From positions 73,722 through 137,721 of the forward strand of contig DATJTJ010000046.1 in assembly GCA_035503515.1 (NCBI GenBank): a stretch of 64,000 nucleotides of DNA, given 5' to 3'. The notes beneath the pieces were generated by a model. The model saw only the letters and a list, made by a program, of their open reading frames with translations. It searched no databases and was not told the origin of the DNA. Each line of letters opens with the position of its first letter. Within the stretch, counting starts at the first letter, position 1. This DNA is from DAIDKA01 sp035503515 (GTDB lineage Bacteria > Pseudomonadota > Gammaproteobacteria > Steroidobacterales > Steroidobacteraceae). Both the position numbers and the translations under genes were made by a program. Shown in pieces: positions 1 through 9,001 of the stretch.

Positions 1-11
1 CGCACTTCACC

Positions 12-884
12 GTGAAGTCCACGCGGCTGTCGGCGCAGGTCACCCTCCTCAGGGCCGAGGCCCTGGAATGGCTCGCCGCGAGACCGGCCTGTTCCATCCA
101 CGCCGTGGTGACCGATCCGCCCTACGGGCTGATCGAGTACGCCGCGCGCGATCATCGCAAGCTGCGCGCGGGCCGCGGCGGGGTCTGGCGCATTCCACCC
201 TCATTTGATGGTGCGAAGCGTCAGCCGCTGCCGCGCTTCACCGTGCTGTCCGAAGCCGAACTTGCGGCGCTGAGCGGTTTCTTCGGCGATCTCGGCGCGG
301 CGCTGCTGCGGGTGCTGGTGCCGGGGGGACACCTGTTCCTCGCCTCCAATCCCCTGCTGTCAACGCTGACCTTCCATGCCCTGCAGGGCCGCGGCTTCGA
401 GAAACGCGGGGAAGTCGTGCGCCTGGTACAGACCCTGCGCGGCGGGGACCGGCCCAAGGGCGCCGAACGGCAGTTCGCGGACGTCTCGGTCATGGCGCGC
501 TCGGGCTGGGAACCCTGGGGCATCTTCCGCAAACCGCTCGAGGGAACGGTGGCCGCGAATCTGCGGCGCTGGGGCACCGGCGGCCTGCGCCGCATCGGCG
601 CCGACGCTCCCTTCAGGGATGTGATCGTGAGCGCACCCACCGGACGCACGGAGCGGGCGATCGCGCCGCACCCCTCGCTCAAGCCGCAGGCCTTCCTGCG
701 CCAGCTGGTGCGCGCCGCGCTGCCCCTCGGCACCGGCATCGTCTACGACCCCTTCGCCGGCAGCGGCTCGACACTGGCCGCGGCCCAGGCCGTGGGCTAT
801 CGGGCGGTGGGCACCGAGCGCGACGCACAGTACTACCGGATGGCCTGCCGGGCGTTCGCGCGGCTCGCGGCCCTGAAGATCTGA
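12..884 (+). CDS. Site-specific DNA methyltransferase, beta class (possibly 5'-truncated)
   Basis: Probable S-adenosylmethionine-dependent DNA methylase modifying an exocyclic amino group (N6-adenine or N4-cytosine). The catalytic motif DPPY lies at residues 35-38 and the SAM-binding motif DPFAGSGS at about 246-253. The catalytic motif preceding the SAM motif is the order of the beta class. The variable region between them, the likely target-recognition part, is rich in Arg and Gly. The GTG at 12 is the first start inside the window, but the frame is open to the left edge, so the true start may lie outside. No restriction endonuclease is visible on the right, so it looks like an orphan methylase unless a partner lies to the left. 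It converges on the ABC permease gene with a 7-base gap. Confidence 0.85.
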   Translation: MKSTRLSAQVTLLRAEALEWLAARPACSIHAVVTDPPYGLIEYAARDHRKLRAGRGGVWRIPPSFDGAKRQPLPRFTVLSEAELAALSGFFGDLGAALLRVLVPGGHLFLASNPLLSTLTFHALQGRGFEKRGEVVRLVQTLRGGDRPKGAERQFADVSVMARSGWEPWGIFRKPLEGTVAANLRRWGTGGLRRIGADAPFRDVIVSAPTGRTERAIAPHPSLKPQAFLRQLVRAALPLGTGIVYDPFAGSGSTLAAAQAVGYRAVGTERDAQYYRMACRAFARLAALKI

Positions 885-891
885 AGCCGGC

Positions 892-2070
892 TCAGCCCAG
901 CAGCGCCTCGCGGTGGTACAGCCGGCCGGCGCCGAAGGCCGCAATCAAGCCCAGCAGCAGCGAGACGCTCACGGACAATGTCGCGTAGAGGGCAGAGACG
1001 GGCTGTGCGCGCAGCAGCCCCGTGACCAGGAAGTGCTGGCTCAGGGAGGGCACCATCATCAGCCACACGGTCGGCCGCAGCCCCAGGGTGTTGGCGAAGA
1101 TCAGCGGCAGGGTCGGGATCAGCAGCACCAGGCCCACGTAGGTCTGCGCCTCGCGGTAGCTGCGGGTGAAGGCCGCCACGATGGTCATGAGCGATGCGCC
1201 GAGCGGCGCCAGCGGCGCGCAGCTGGCGATCAGCTTCACGATGGTCGGCAGGTCCAGGTTGACGCTCATGCCCAGGTTTTCCAGGCCGACGTAGCGCAGC
1301 GCCAGGGCCATGGCGCAGACGTTGAGGGTCAGTGACAGCACCATGAACACGCAGGCCGCGAGGATCTTGCCGTAGATCAGCTGTTCGCGCGGCACCGGCA
1401 CGGTCAGCAGCGATTCGAGCGAACCGCGCTCGCGCTCGCCCGCGGTCGCATCCAGGGTGACGTGCAGGCCGCCCATGAGCATGGTCAGCAGGATGATGTA
1501 CGTGAGCGTACCCAGGATCAGGACCGAGCGGCTGGTGGGGGTCGCGACATCCACGTCCTGTACGGCAATGGCGGACAGGACCATCGGATCGATGCCGCGG
1601 GCCATGAGCCGCAGCCGCGCCGCCTGCGAGGACAGCCGGCCGAGGACGGCCCGCACCCGCCCCACATCGGCCGCCCCGGCCACGTCCGAGGAATCGCTGT
1701 ACAGCAGCACCGGCGCCGGCAGGCCCTGGCTGAGCTGGCTGGCATAGCTTCGCGCGATCGCGAGCACGATGCGCCGCCGCTGGTGGCGCACGGCGTCGCG
1801 GGCCGCGGCATCGTCGAGGTCCACCGGCACGACATCGATGCGGTACTGGCGCAGCTGCGCGACCAGCCCGGGCGCGCGTTCGGCATGCACGACGGCGAGG
1901 CTGACCGGCCTGTTGTCCTGGCTCTGGCCGCGGCGCACGGTCAGGTTCACCAGCGCGCCGACCAGCAGCGGCATCACGACGGTGCCGATCAGCAGCGCCG
2001 CGACGAACGTGCGCCGGTCGCGCAGGTTCTCGCGCAACTCCTTGCGCAGTACGGTGAGGAGGTGGCGCAT
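892..2070 (-). CDS. ABC-2 type transporter permease, NatB-like
   Basis: Membrane subunit of an ABC exporter resembling NatB, the sodium-extrusion permease. About 392 residues. The protein begins with the typical cytosolic stretch LLTVLRKELRENLRDRRT, then a first membrane helix, a long extracytoplasmic domain (roughly residues 60-180), and a bundle of five or six C-terminal helices. The segment GERERGSLESLLTVPVPR is the conserved cytosolic coupling region of ABC-2 permeases. Its ATG overlaps the TGA of the ATPase gene by one base (TGATG), so the two are translationally coupled. Substrate cannot be read from sequence; Na+ export is only the family precedent. Confidence 0.85.
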   Translation of the reverse strand: MRHLLTVLRKELRENLRDRRTFVAALLIGTVVMPLLVGALVNLTVRRGQSQDNRPVSLAVVHAERAPGLVAQLRQYRIDVVPVDLDDAAARDAVRHQRRRIVLAIARSYASQLSQGLPAPVLLYSDSSDVAGAADVGRVRAVLGRLSSQAARLRLMARGIDPMVLSAIAVQDVDVATPTSRSVLILGTLTYIILLTMLMGGLHVTLDATAGERERGSLESLLTVPVPREQLIYGKILAACVFMVLSLTLNVCAMALALRYVGLENLGMSVNLDLPTIVKLIASCAPLAPLGASLMTIVAAFTRSYREAQTYVGLVLLIPTLPLIFANTLGLRPTVWLMMVPSLSQHFLVTGLLRAQPVSALYATLSVSVSLLLGLIAAFGAGRLYHREALLG

Positions 2071-2798
2071 CAGCCCTGGCCCCCGGGTTCGAGGAAGCGG
2101 ATGAAGGCTTCCTCGAGGTCGGAGGTGCCGGCGCGTTCCCGCAGCTGCCCGGGCGTACCCTGCGCCACCACCCGGCCGCCGCTGATGACGACCACCTCGT
2201 CGCACAGCGCGGCCACTTCCTGCATCACGTGGCTCGAGAACAGGATGCAGCGTCCCTGCGCCTTCAGTTTCAGCAGCAGCGCACGCAGCGTGCGCACCGC
2301 CATCACGTCCAGGCCGTTGGTCGGTTCATCGAGCACGAGGTTGCGCGGGTCGTGCACCAGCGCCCGCGCCAGTGCCGTCTTCAGGCGCTGGCCCTGCGAG
2401 AACCCCTTGGCATGGCGGTCCGCGAAGTCCTCCATTTCCAGAAGCTCGATGAGCTGCGCCGCGCGCCGGCCGCAGGCCTCGGCGCCCATGCCATGCAGTT
2501 CGCCGAAATACGTGATGTTCTCGCGGGCCGTCAGGTGCGGGTAGACGCCCGCGCCGTGCGGCAGCACGCCCATGCGGCGCCGGGCCTCGAGCGAGCGTTG
2601 GCGGGCGCTGATGCCGTCGATGAACGCATCCCCGCCGTCCGGCTGCAGCACCGTGTACAGCATGCGCAGCGTGGTCGACTTGCCGGCGCCGTTGGGTCCG
2701 AGCAGGCCGGTGATGCGCCCGTCGGCCGCGGCCAGTGACACATCGTGCACGGCGGTGACCGCGCCGAAGCGCTTGTGCAGATGCCGCGCCTCGATCAT
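2070..2798 (-). CDS. ABC transporter ATP-binding protein, NatA-like
   Basis: Nucleotide-binding subunit that powers the adjacent NatB-like permease. 242 residues. Walker A (GPNGAGKST) lies near residue 35, the ABC signature is the variant FSQGQRLK, Walker B is LVLDEPTNGLD, and the switch histidine follows in ILFSSHVMQE. The start MIEARHL was chosen because the domain begins there and the ATG overlaps the TGA of the upstream S33 hydrolase gene by 4 bases (ATGA). The hydrolase, ATPase and permease genes therefore form one coupled leftward transcript. Confidence 0.9.
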   Translation of the reverse strand: MIEARHLHKRFGAVTAVHDVSLAAADGRITGLLGPNGAGKSTTLRMLYTVLQPDGGDAFIDGISARQRSLEARRRMGVLPHGAGVYPHLTARENITYFGELHGMGAEACGRRAAQLIELLEMEDFADRHAKGFSQGQRLKTALARALVHDPRNLVLDEPTNGLDVMAVRTLRALLLKLKAQGRCILFSSHVMQEVAALCDEVVVISGGRVVAQGTPGQLRERAGTSDLEEAFIRFLEPGGQG

Positions 2799-4282
2799 GG
2801 CGGGGCCCCGGTGAACGAGGTCAGGAATGCCGTGGGCACGGTCGCGTGGAGGCACGCGACTTCCGCATCGAGCCCGCGGATGCTCGCGGTCTCGATGAAC
2901 CGGCTCAGCAGCCGCGAGGCGCAGGGCGCGGTGATCTGGCCATGACTCATGCCCGCCACCACCACCTGCAGGCTCTGGCGCAGGCCGCGGGCCGCCTGCT
3001 GCGCATAGCCCGGCGGGGTCACCGGATCATCGCTGCCCGAGAGCAGCAGCACCGGCCGGTCCGAGCTCAGGGGCGCGTGGAAATCCGCATCCACCGGGCC
3101 GCGCGGCCACAACGCGCAGATGGCCTCCAGCGCATCCAGCTGCGCCGTGCCCATGTAGGTCGCCGCCAGCCGCGCCCGATCCGCGGCCCGGATCTCGTAG
3201 CCCGGCACGTCCTCGGAACACACGACGCTGTTGTGCATGCCGTAGGCGAGCAGGTCATCGAGGGAGTGCGTGACCTGCAGCATCAGGCCCGCGATCGGCG
3301 CGAAGTCGGCATGCGCCTGCGCTTCATCGAGCACCAGCGGCAGCAGCGCCGTTTCATCGCTCGAATAGCTGGACAGCCGCACGACCGCCCCCAGGTCCTC
3401 GGCATCGAAGCTGAAGTGGCGCGTCGCCCCGGTGAACGGATCGGGTACGCCGACCGGCACGGGCTGCGTTTTCAGGCGGCCGAGCAGGGCTTCGAACGTC
3501 CGGTTCGGGTCACCGAAGCGTGCATGACAGGCCGGGTCGCCGACGCAGCGGGCGAAGATCCGCTGCAGCGCCCCTTGGGCATCGAGCGCCAGCGAGGCGC
3601 CGAGCGTCAACTGCGGGGGCACGACACCATCCAGGATGACGGCGCGCGTGTGCTGCGGATAACGGCGCAGGTACTGCTGGGCCACGCGCGTTCCATACGA
3701 GCCGCCATAGAGATCGATGCTCTGGTAATGCAGCGCGGCGCGCACCGCATCCAGGTCCCGCACCGCCAGCGAAGTCGTGTAGTAGGCCACGTCTGCGTGG
3801 GCGGCGAGCCGGGCGAGACATTCGCGCGCTTCGCGGGTCAGCGCCGCAATCGAGTCCGGTGCATCCGGATCGGGATTGCCGGGACAGTCGAGGGCGTTGG
3901 AGCCACCCGTGCCGCGCTGGTCCACCAGGACGATGTCCCGGTCGCGGTGGATGCGGTCGAACACCGGGGCGACGCCGGTATAGAACGTGGTGGCCGCCAG
4001 TCCCGGCCCGCCGGCCAGGACGAACAGCGGATCCGCACGGGCCCGCTCGCTGACGGCGGGGACGCGGGCGACGAACAGCCGGATCTGACGCCCCTGCGGG
4101 TCGGCCGGATTCTCGGCAACGGTCAGATGCCCGCACTGGGCCTCGAGCGACACCAGCTGGCTCGGATGGGTGAGGCGGCAGGGGGTCAGCTCCAGGGTGG
4201 ACGGCGGCGGGGCCGCCGGCGCTGTCGCGACATATGCCAGGAACAGGACAGCGAGGACGGGGATGGCTAAAATCCGGCGCAA
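2795..4282 (-). CDS. Exported alpha/beta hydrolase, S33 (TAP-like) family
   Basis: Predicted secreted peptidase or esterase of the proline iminopeptidase/tripeptidyl aminopeptidase family. 495 residues. An N-terminal signal sequence (positive MRR, then a hydrophobic run to about residue 22) is followed by the alpha/beta fold: oxyanion segment LAGGPG near 90, nucleophile elbow GGSYGT with Ser195, Asp418 or Asp419 in LSGSDDP, and His447 in MSHGQ. The C-terminal region after the Asp matches the TAP-like domain. The start codon is TTG, the only one placed correctly for the signal peptide. The gene is divergent from mnmG across 45 bases and leads the ABC transporter operon, so peptide processing linked to export is possible but only inferred. 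Confidence 0.88.
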   Translation of the reverse strand: MRRILAIPVLAVLFLAYVATAPAAPPPSTLELTPCRLTHPSQLVSLEAQCGHLTVAENPADPQGRQIRLFVARVPAVSERARADPLFVLAGGPGLAATTFYTGVAPVFDRIHRDRDIVLVDQRGTGGSNALDCPGNPDPDAPDSIAALTREARECLARLAAHADVAYYTTSLAVRDLDAVRAALHYQSIDLYGGSYGTRVAQQYLRRYPQHTRAVILDGVVPPQLTLGASLALDAQGALQRIFARCVGDPACHARFGDPNRTFEALLGRLKTQPVPVGVPDPFTGATRHFSFDAEDLGAVVRLSSYSSDETALLPLVLDEAQAHADFAPIAGLMLQVTHSLDDLLAYGMHNSVVCSEDVPGYEIRAADRARLAATYMGTAQLDALEAICALWPRGPVDADFHAPLSSDRPVLLLSGSDDPVTPPGYAQQAARGLRQSLQVVVAGMSHGQITAPCASRLLSRFIETASIRGLDAEVACLHATVPTAFLTSFTGAPP

Positions 4283-4327
4283 TTTTCGCTCTGTCCGTGC
4301 CTGAAACGCGGGCCGCTAAGATAACGC

Positions 4328-6229
4328 ATGCGATTTTCCCAAAACTATGAAGTGGTCGTCGTCGGCGGCGGGCATGCCGGCACCGAGGCCGCGCTGGCGG
4401 CCGCGCGGCGCGGGGCCCGCACGCTGCTGCTGACCCACAGCCTCGACACCCTGGGCCAGATGAGCTGCAACCCGGCCATCGGGGGCATCGGCAAGGGCCA
4501 CCTGGTGCGGGAGATCGATGCGCTGGGCGGCATCATGGCGCGCGCCGCCGACCATGCCGGGATCCAGTTCCGGACCCTCAATGCCAGCAAGGGGCCCGCC
4601 GTGCGGGCGACCCGCGCCCAGGCCGACCGGCAGCGCTACCGCGCCTTCATCCGGCAGGCCCTGGAGAACACGCCCCACCTGGCGCTGTTCCAGCAGGAAG
4701 TGGCCGACCTCGTGATCGAGGCCGGCCGGGTCCGCGGCGTCGTCACCGTGTCCGGCATCGTGTTCGCCGCGCCCGCCGTGGTGCTCACGGTGGGCACCTT
4801 CCTCGCCGGGCGCATCCATGTGGGCCTCGACCAGTACGCCGGCGGCCGCGCCGGTGATCCGCCGGCCAACCGCCTGGCCGAGCGGCTGCGGGCCCTGGAT
4901 CTTGCGGTCGGGCGCCTCAAGACCGGCACGCCGCCGCGCATCGACGGCCGCACCATCGACTATGCGCAGCTGGCCGCGCAGCCCGGGGATACCCCGGTCC
5001 CCGTGTTTTCGTTCCTCGGGCGAGTCACCGACCATCCAAGGCAGGTCGATTGTTTCATTACGGCGACGAACGAGCGAACCCACGAGATCATCCGCCAGGC
5101 CACGGACCGCTCGCCCCTGTTCACCGGCCTCATCGAGGGCGTGGGTCCCCGCTATTGTCCGTCGGTGGAGGACAAGGTGGTCCGCTTCGCGGACAAGACC
5201 TCGCACCAGATCTTCGTGGAACCCGAGGGGCTCGATACCCACGAGGTCTACCCGAACGGCATCTCGACGAGTCTCCCCTTCGACGTGCAGTACGAACTGG
5301 TGCGCAGCATCCGCGGCTTCGGCAATGCGCACCTGACCCGGCCCGGCTATGCCATCGAATACGACTTCTTCGATCCGCGGCAGCTGTCCGCGTCGCTGCA
5401 GACCCGCTCCATCGGCGGGCTGTTCTTCGCCGGCCAGATCAACGGCACCACCGGCTACGAGGAGGCGGCCGCCCAGGGCCTGCTGGCCGGCGTCAACGCC
5501 GTGCAGCTGGTGCGCGACCAGGCACCCTGGGTCCCGACGCGGGCCGAGGCCTACCTCGGGGTGCTGGTCGATGACCTGATCACCCGCGGGGCCCCGGAGC
5601 CCTACCGCATGTTCACCAGCCGCGCCGAGCACCGGCTGCTGCTGCGCGAGGACAACGCCGATGAGCGGCTCACGCCGCGGGGCCGCGAGCTGGGCCTGGT
5701 GGACGAGGAACGCTGGCGGCTGTTCAACGAGCGCAGCACGCTCGCCCGCGCGGAACTGGCGCGCCTCGCCGCCCGTCGCGTGAAGCCCGATGAGGTGCCC
5801 GCCGCCTGGAACGAGCGCGTCCTGGCGGGCGCGCCGCTGGCGCGGGACCTCAGCGCCCTGGAACTGCTGCGCCGGCCGGGCGTCGGCTATGCCGACGTGA
5901 CCGAACTCGCCGGCGCGCCCGAGTGGCTCGGGATCGACCCGCGCCTGCCGGCGCAGATCGCCCTGCAGATGGAAGTGACCGCCAAGTACGCGGGCTACAT
6001 CGAACGCCAGCAGCAGGAAGTCGAGCGCCAGTTGCGCAGCGAGTCGGCGCGGGTGCCGGAGGACCTGGACTACGGATGCGTCCCGGGACTGTCGACCGAA
6101 GTGCGCCAGCGGCTGAACGAGGTGCATCCGCGCACGCTCGGCCAGGCCGCGCGCATTCCGGGCGTCACGCCCGCCGCCATTTCCATCCTGCTGGTGTACC
6201 TGAAGAAGCACGCGGCCCGGGTGGCCTGA
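4328..6229 (+). CDS. mnmG: tRNA uridine-5-carboxymethylaminomethyl modification enzyme MnmG
   Basis: FAD-dependent subunit of the MnmE-MnmG complex, which installs the (carboxymethyl)aminomethyl group at C5 of the wobble uridine of certain tRNAs. 633 residues, the usual length. The N-terminal dinucleotide site VVVGGGHAGTEAA occupies residues 9-21, and GidA-family motifs such as SCNPAIGGIGKGHLVREIDALGG and GLFFAGQINGTTGYEEAAAQG are intact. The C-terminal helical domain involved in MnmE and tRNA contact is present. pyrF follows 13 bases downstream, probably in the same transcript. mnmE is not in the window. Confidence 0.98.
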   Translation: MRFSQNYEVVVVGGGHAGTEAALAAARRGARTLLLTHSLDTLGQMSCNPAIGGIGKGHLVREIDALGGIMARAADHAGIQFRTLNASKGPAVRATRAQADRQRYRAFIRQALENTPHLALFQQEVADLVIEAGRVRGVVTVSGIVFAAPAVVLTVGTFLAGRIHVGLDQYAGGRAGDPPANRLAERLRALDLAVGRLKTGTPPRIDGRTIDYAQLAAQPGDTPVPVFSFLGRVTDHPRQVDCFITATNERTHEIIRQATDRSPLFTGLIEGVGPRYCPSVEDKVVRFADKTSHQIFVEPEGLDTHEVYPNGISTSLPFDVQYELVRSIRGFGNAHLTRPGYAIEYDFFDPRQLSASLQTRSIGGLFFAGQINGTTGYEEAAAQGLLAGVNAVQLVRDQAPWVPTRAEAYLGVLVDDLITRGAPEPYRMFTSRAEHRLLLREDNADERLTPRGRELGLVDEERWRLFNERSTLARAELARLAARRVKPDEVPAAWNERVLAGAPLARDLSALELLRRPGVGYADVTELAGAPEWLGIDPRLPAQIALQMEVTAKYAGYIERQQQEVERQLRSESARVPEDLDYGCVPGLSTEVRQRLNEVHPRTLGQAARIPGVTPAAISILLVYLKKHAARVA

Positions 6230-6242
6230 CGGTGTCCCCACC

Positions 6243-7076
6243 ATGACCTTCCTCGAACAGCTGCACGGCGCCTGGGCGCGCAACGACTCGCTGGTGTGCG
6301 TGGGCCTCGACCCGGAGCTGGAGAAGTTCCCGGCGAGCCTCGCCGGTCAGCCCTCCCCGATCTTCCAGTTCAACCGCGCCATCATCGATGCGACCGCGGA
6401 CCTGGTCTGCGCCTACAAGCCCCAGTTCGCCCATTACGCGGCCTGCGAGGCCGAGGACCAGCTCGAACGCACCATCGAGTACATCCACCAGCACCATCCC
6501 GGCATCCCGGTGATCCTGGACAGCAAGCGCGGCGACGTCGGCAACACGGCCCAGCGCTATGCCATCGAGGCCTTCGAGCGTTACGGCGCCGACGCGGTGA
6601 CCGTGAATCCCTACCTCGGCGCCGATTCCCTGGAGCCCTTCCTCTCCCACGCCGACCGCGGCGTCATCATCCTGTGCCGCACCTCCAATCCCGGCGCGCG
6701 GGACCTGCAGGACCTACAGGTGGGCGACCGCAGGCTCTACGAAGTCGTGGCACGGCTGGCCGCAACGCACTGGAATACGCGCGGCAACTGCGCGCTCGTC
6801 GTCGGGGCCACCTATCCGCAGGAACTGGCCCAGGTGCGCGCCCTCACCGGCGACATGCCCTTCCTGGTGCCGGGCGTGGGCGCCCAGGGCGGGGACGTGC
6901 AGGCGGTGGTGAGCAACGGCCAGACGGCGGCCGGCACCGGGCTCATGGTGAGTTCTTCGCGCGCCATCCTGTACGCGGCCCGCGACGAGACCTGGATCGA
7001 GGCGGCGCGCAGCGCGGCCCGCACGTTGCGGGACGAGATCAATCGCCACCGCGCCGGAAGCCGCAGCGCCGCCTGA
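6243..7076 (+). CDS. pyrF: Orotidine 5'-phosphate decarboxylase, type 2
   Basis: Catalyses OMP to UMP plus CO2, the last step of pyrimidine synthesis, in the cytosol. 277 residues, which fits the longer type 2 subfamily rather than the roughly 230-residue type 1. The active-site segment LDSKRGDVGNTA holds Lys95 and Asp98. Phosphate-binding VPGVGAQGGD and the terminal SSSRAILYA match the family. It follows mnmG at 13 bases and converges on the CheD-like gene, whose stop begins within two bases. Confidence 0.97.
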   Translation: MTFLEQLHGAWARNDSLVCVGLDPELEKFPASLAGQPSPIFQFNRAIIDATADLVCAYKPQFAHYAACEAEDQLERTIEYIHQHHPGIPVILDSKRGDVGNTAQRYAIEAFERYGADAVTVNPYLGADSLEPFLSHADRGVIILCRTSNPGARDLQDLQVGDRRLYEVVARLAATHWNTRGNCALVVGATYPQELAQVRALTGDMPFLVPGVGAQGGDVQAVVSNGQTAAGTGLMVSSSRAILYAARDETWIEAARSAARTLRDEINRHRAGSRSAA

Positions 7077-7077
7077 T

Positions 7078-7530
7078 TCAGCGCACCTGCAGCGAGCCCA
7101 TGCAGGGCCGGAAGATGACCTCCCGCGGCTCGTCCTCGCCCAGGTCCACCGGCGCCAGTTCGGCGCCGATGTCCTGCATGAAGTGACCAACCAGGGTGAG
7201 CATGCTGTCGCACGAGGAGCGCGCCCGGTGGCCGGCGGGCATGTGCACCACCGTCCGCGCCTTCAGGGCCCGGGCCTGGGGGGCGGCGGTACGCAGCGCC
7301 TCGACGCAGCGGTCGAGCAGCAGCAGTTCGGTCGCGAGCGTGGTATCGGTGGCCTCCGGGTTATTGCCCTGCCGGGCCACACAGCGCAGGTGCAGCAGGG
7401 CACCCGCCTCATCCACCGTATCGAACACGCACACGGCAATGGCGCACTCCAGGTTCGCCCGCAGCACGACGTCCTGCGTGACCACTTCGAACTGGTCGGC
7501 GCCGACCCGGATTTCGCGCGTGGATTCCAT
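7078..7530 (-). CDS. Divergent CheD-like protein
   Basis: Probably related to CheD, the chemoreceptor glutamine deamidase, at 150 residues against about 160 for the family. Family-like features in order are the N-terminal IRVGADQFEV, a core CAIAVCVFD then AGALLHLR with His47 where CheD has its catalytic His, DTTLATELLL resembling the CheD segment before its central helix, and a C-terminal MGSLQVR like the family's terminal TGEVRVR. Canonical CheD carries G-S-C before V-A-V; here the residues are E28-C29-A30, so the catalytic Cys appears one place early. Enzyme activity is therefore doubtful. No chemotaxis gene is nearby; it follows trkA-trkH by 19 bases. Confidence 0.55.
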   Translation of the reverse strand: MESTREIRVGADQFEVVTQDVVLRANLECAIAVCVFDTVDEAGALLHLRCVARQGNNPEATDTTLATELLLLDRCVEALRTAAPQARALKARTVVHMPAGHRARSSCDSMLTLVGHFMQDIGAELAPVDLGEDEPREVIFRPCMGSLQVR

Positions 7531-7549
7531 GGAACTTCGAAGCTTAAGC

Positions 7550-8998
7550 CTACTTGCGCCAGAAGGTCTGCGTGAACAGCACCAGGACGCTGAAAATTTC
7601 CAGCCGGCCCAGCAGCATGGCCAGAGTGCAGACCCAGGCCTGGAAGTCTGTCAGCGCCTGGTAAGTGTGGCCGGGGCCGACACGTCCCAGTCCGGGTCCC
7701 ATATTGTTCAATGACGCCAGGATCGCGCCCAGCGCCGTCTGGAAGTCCATGCCCGACAGCAGCAGCGCGAAGATCAGCACCGTCGCCGTCATGAAATACA
7801 GGAAGATGAAGGCCAGCACGGAGTTGCAGACCCGGTCCGGCACCGCCCGGCCGCCGATGCGCACCGGCGCCACCGCGCTGGGATGGACCAGCAGCTTCAG
7901 CTCCCGGCCGGCCTGGCGCGCGAGCAGCAGCGTGCGGAACATCTTGATGCCGCCTCCGGCCGAGCCGGTGCTGGAGACGATGCAGGACAGGAACAGCATC
8001 CAGAAGGGCGCGAACACCGGCCACTTCGAATAGTCCTGCGACACCAGTCCCGAGGTCGTCGCCACCGAGACCACGTTGAACAGGGCGTAGCGCAGCGACT
8101 GGCCGAAGGTCGCATAGGTGTGGTGGAACGCGAGCAGCATGGCGACGCCGAGCACGCTCACCGTCAGCACCACCAGCACCGCCCGCGCCTCCGGATCGCG
8201 CGTGTACGGCGCCAGCGACAGCTGTCGCAGGGCGACGAAGTGCCGGGAAAAACTCAAGGACGCAACGATGATCAGCGCGCACAGCGTGAGCTCGATGGCC
8301 GGGGAATTGAAGTAGGCGACATTGGCATCGTGGGTGGAGAACGCGCCGAGGCCCACGGCCGAGAAACAATGGCAGACCGCATCCAGCCAGGACATGCCGG
8401 CGAGCCGCAGCGCGAGGATGCCCACCGCCGTGATGGCGCAGTACACCAGCCACAGCGACTTGGCCGTGCTGGTGATGCGCGGGGTGATCTTGTCGTCCTT
8501 CATCGGCCCCGGCGTTTCGGCCTTGTACAGCTGCATGCCGCCGACGCCCAGCAGCGGCAGCACCGCCACCGCCAGCACGATGATGCCGAGGCCGCCGAAC
8601 CAGTGCAGGGTACAGCGCCACAAATTGAGCGCCGGCGCCAGGTGATCCAGCCCCGTGAGCATGGTCGCCCCGGTCGTGGTCAGGCCGGACATGGTCTCGA
8701 AATAGGCCTGGGTGAAGGTCAGCCGCGGGATCAGCAGCAGCAGCGGAATGGTCGCCGCGGCCGACATCAGCGCCCACCCCAGGGTCACCAGCAGGAACCC
8801 GTCGCGCGGCTTGAGTTCGCGGGCATGCCGGCGGGTCGCGGCCGCGATCGCATAGCCGACGCCGGCGGTCGCGATGCCGCTGCCCAGGAACGCGACGGCG
8901 GTGCCGTCCCCGGCCAGCAGCGCCGTCGCCAGCGGCAGCAAGAAGGTCGCCCCGAAGGCGGTCAGGATCAGTCCCAGGACGTTGATGACCCCGAGCAT
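7550..8998 (-). CDS. trkH: Trk potassium uptake protein TrkH
   Basis: Integral membrane K+-translocating subunit of the Trk system. 482 residues, close to the E. coli length. It carries four repeated M1-P-M2 units, with pore loops including TMSGLTTTGATML, CHCFSAVGLGAFSTHD, VVSVATTSGLVSQDYSKWP and LNNMGPGLGRVGPG, the glycines of which form the selectivity filter. SSTGSAGGGIKMFR is the conserved segment ahead of the third unit. It begins 3 bases after trkA on the same strand, an arrangement that keeps channel and gating ring together. Confidence 0.96.
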   Translation of the reverse strand: MLGVINVLGLILTAFGATFLLPLATALLAGDGTAVAFLGSGIATAGVGYAIAAATRRHARELKPRDGFLLVTLGWALMSAAATIPLLLLIPRLTFTQAYFETMSGLTTTGATMLTGLDHLAPALNLWRCTLHWFGGLGIIVLAVAVLPLLGVGGMQLYKAETPGPMKDDKITPRITSTAKSLWLVYCAITAVGILALRLAGMSWLDAVCHCFSAVGLGAFSTHDANVAYFNSPAIELTLCALIIVASLSFSRHFVALRQLSLAPYTRDPEARAVLVVLTVSVLGVAMLLAFHHTYATFGQSLRYALFNVVSVATTSGLVSQDYSKWPVFAPFWMLFLSCIVSSTGSAGGGIKMFRTLLLARQAGRELKLLVHPSAVAPVRIGGRAVPDRVCNSVLAFIFLYFMTATVLIFALLLSGMDFQTALGAILASLNNMGPGLGRVGPGHTYQALTDFQAWVCTLAMLLGRLEIFSVLVLFTQTFWRK

Positions 8999-9001
8999 CC
9001 G

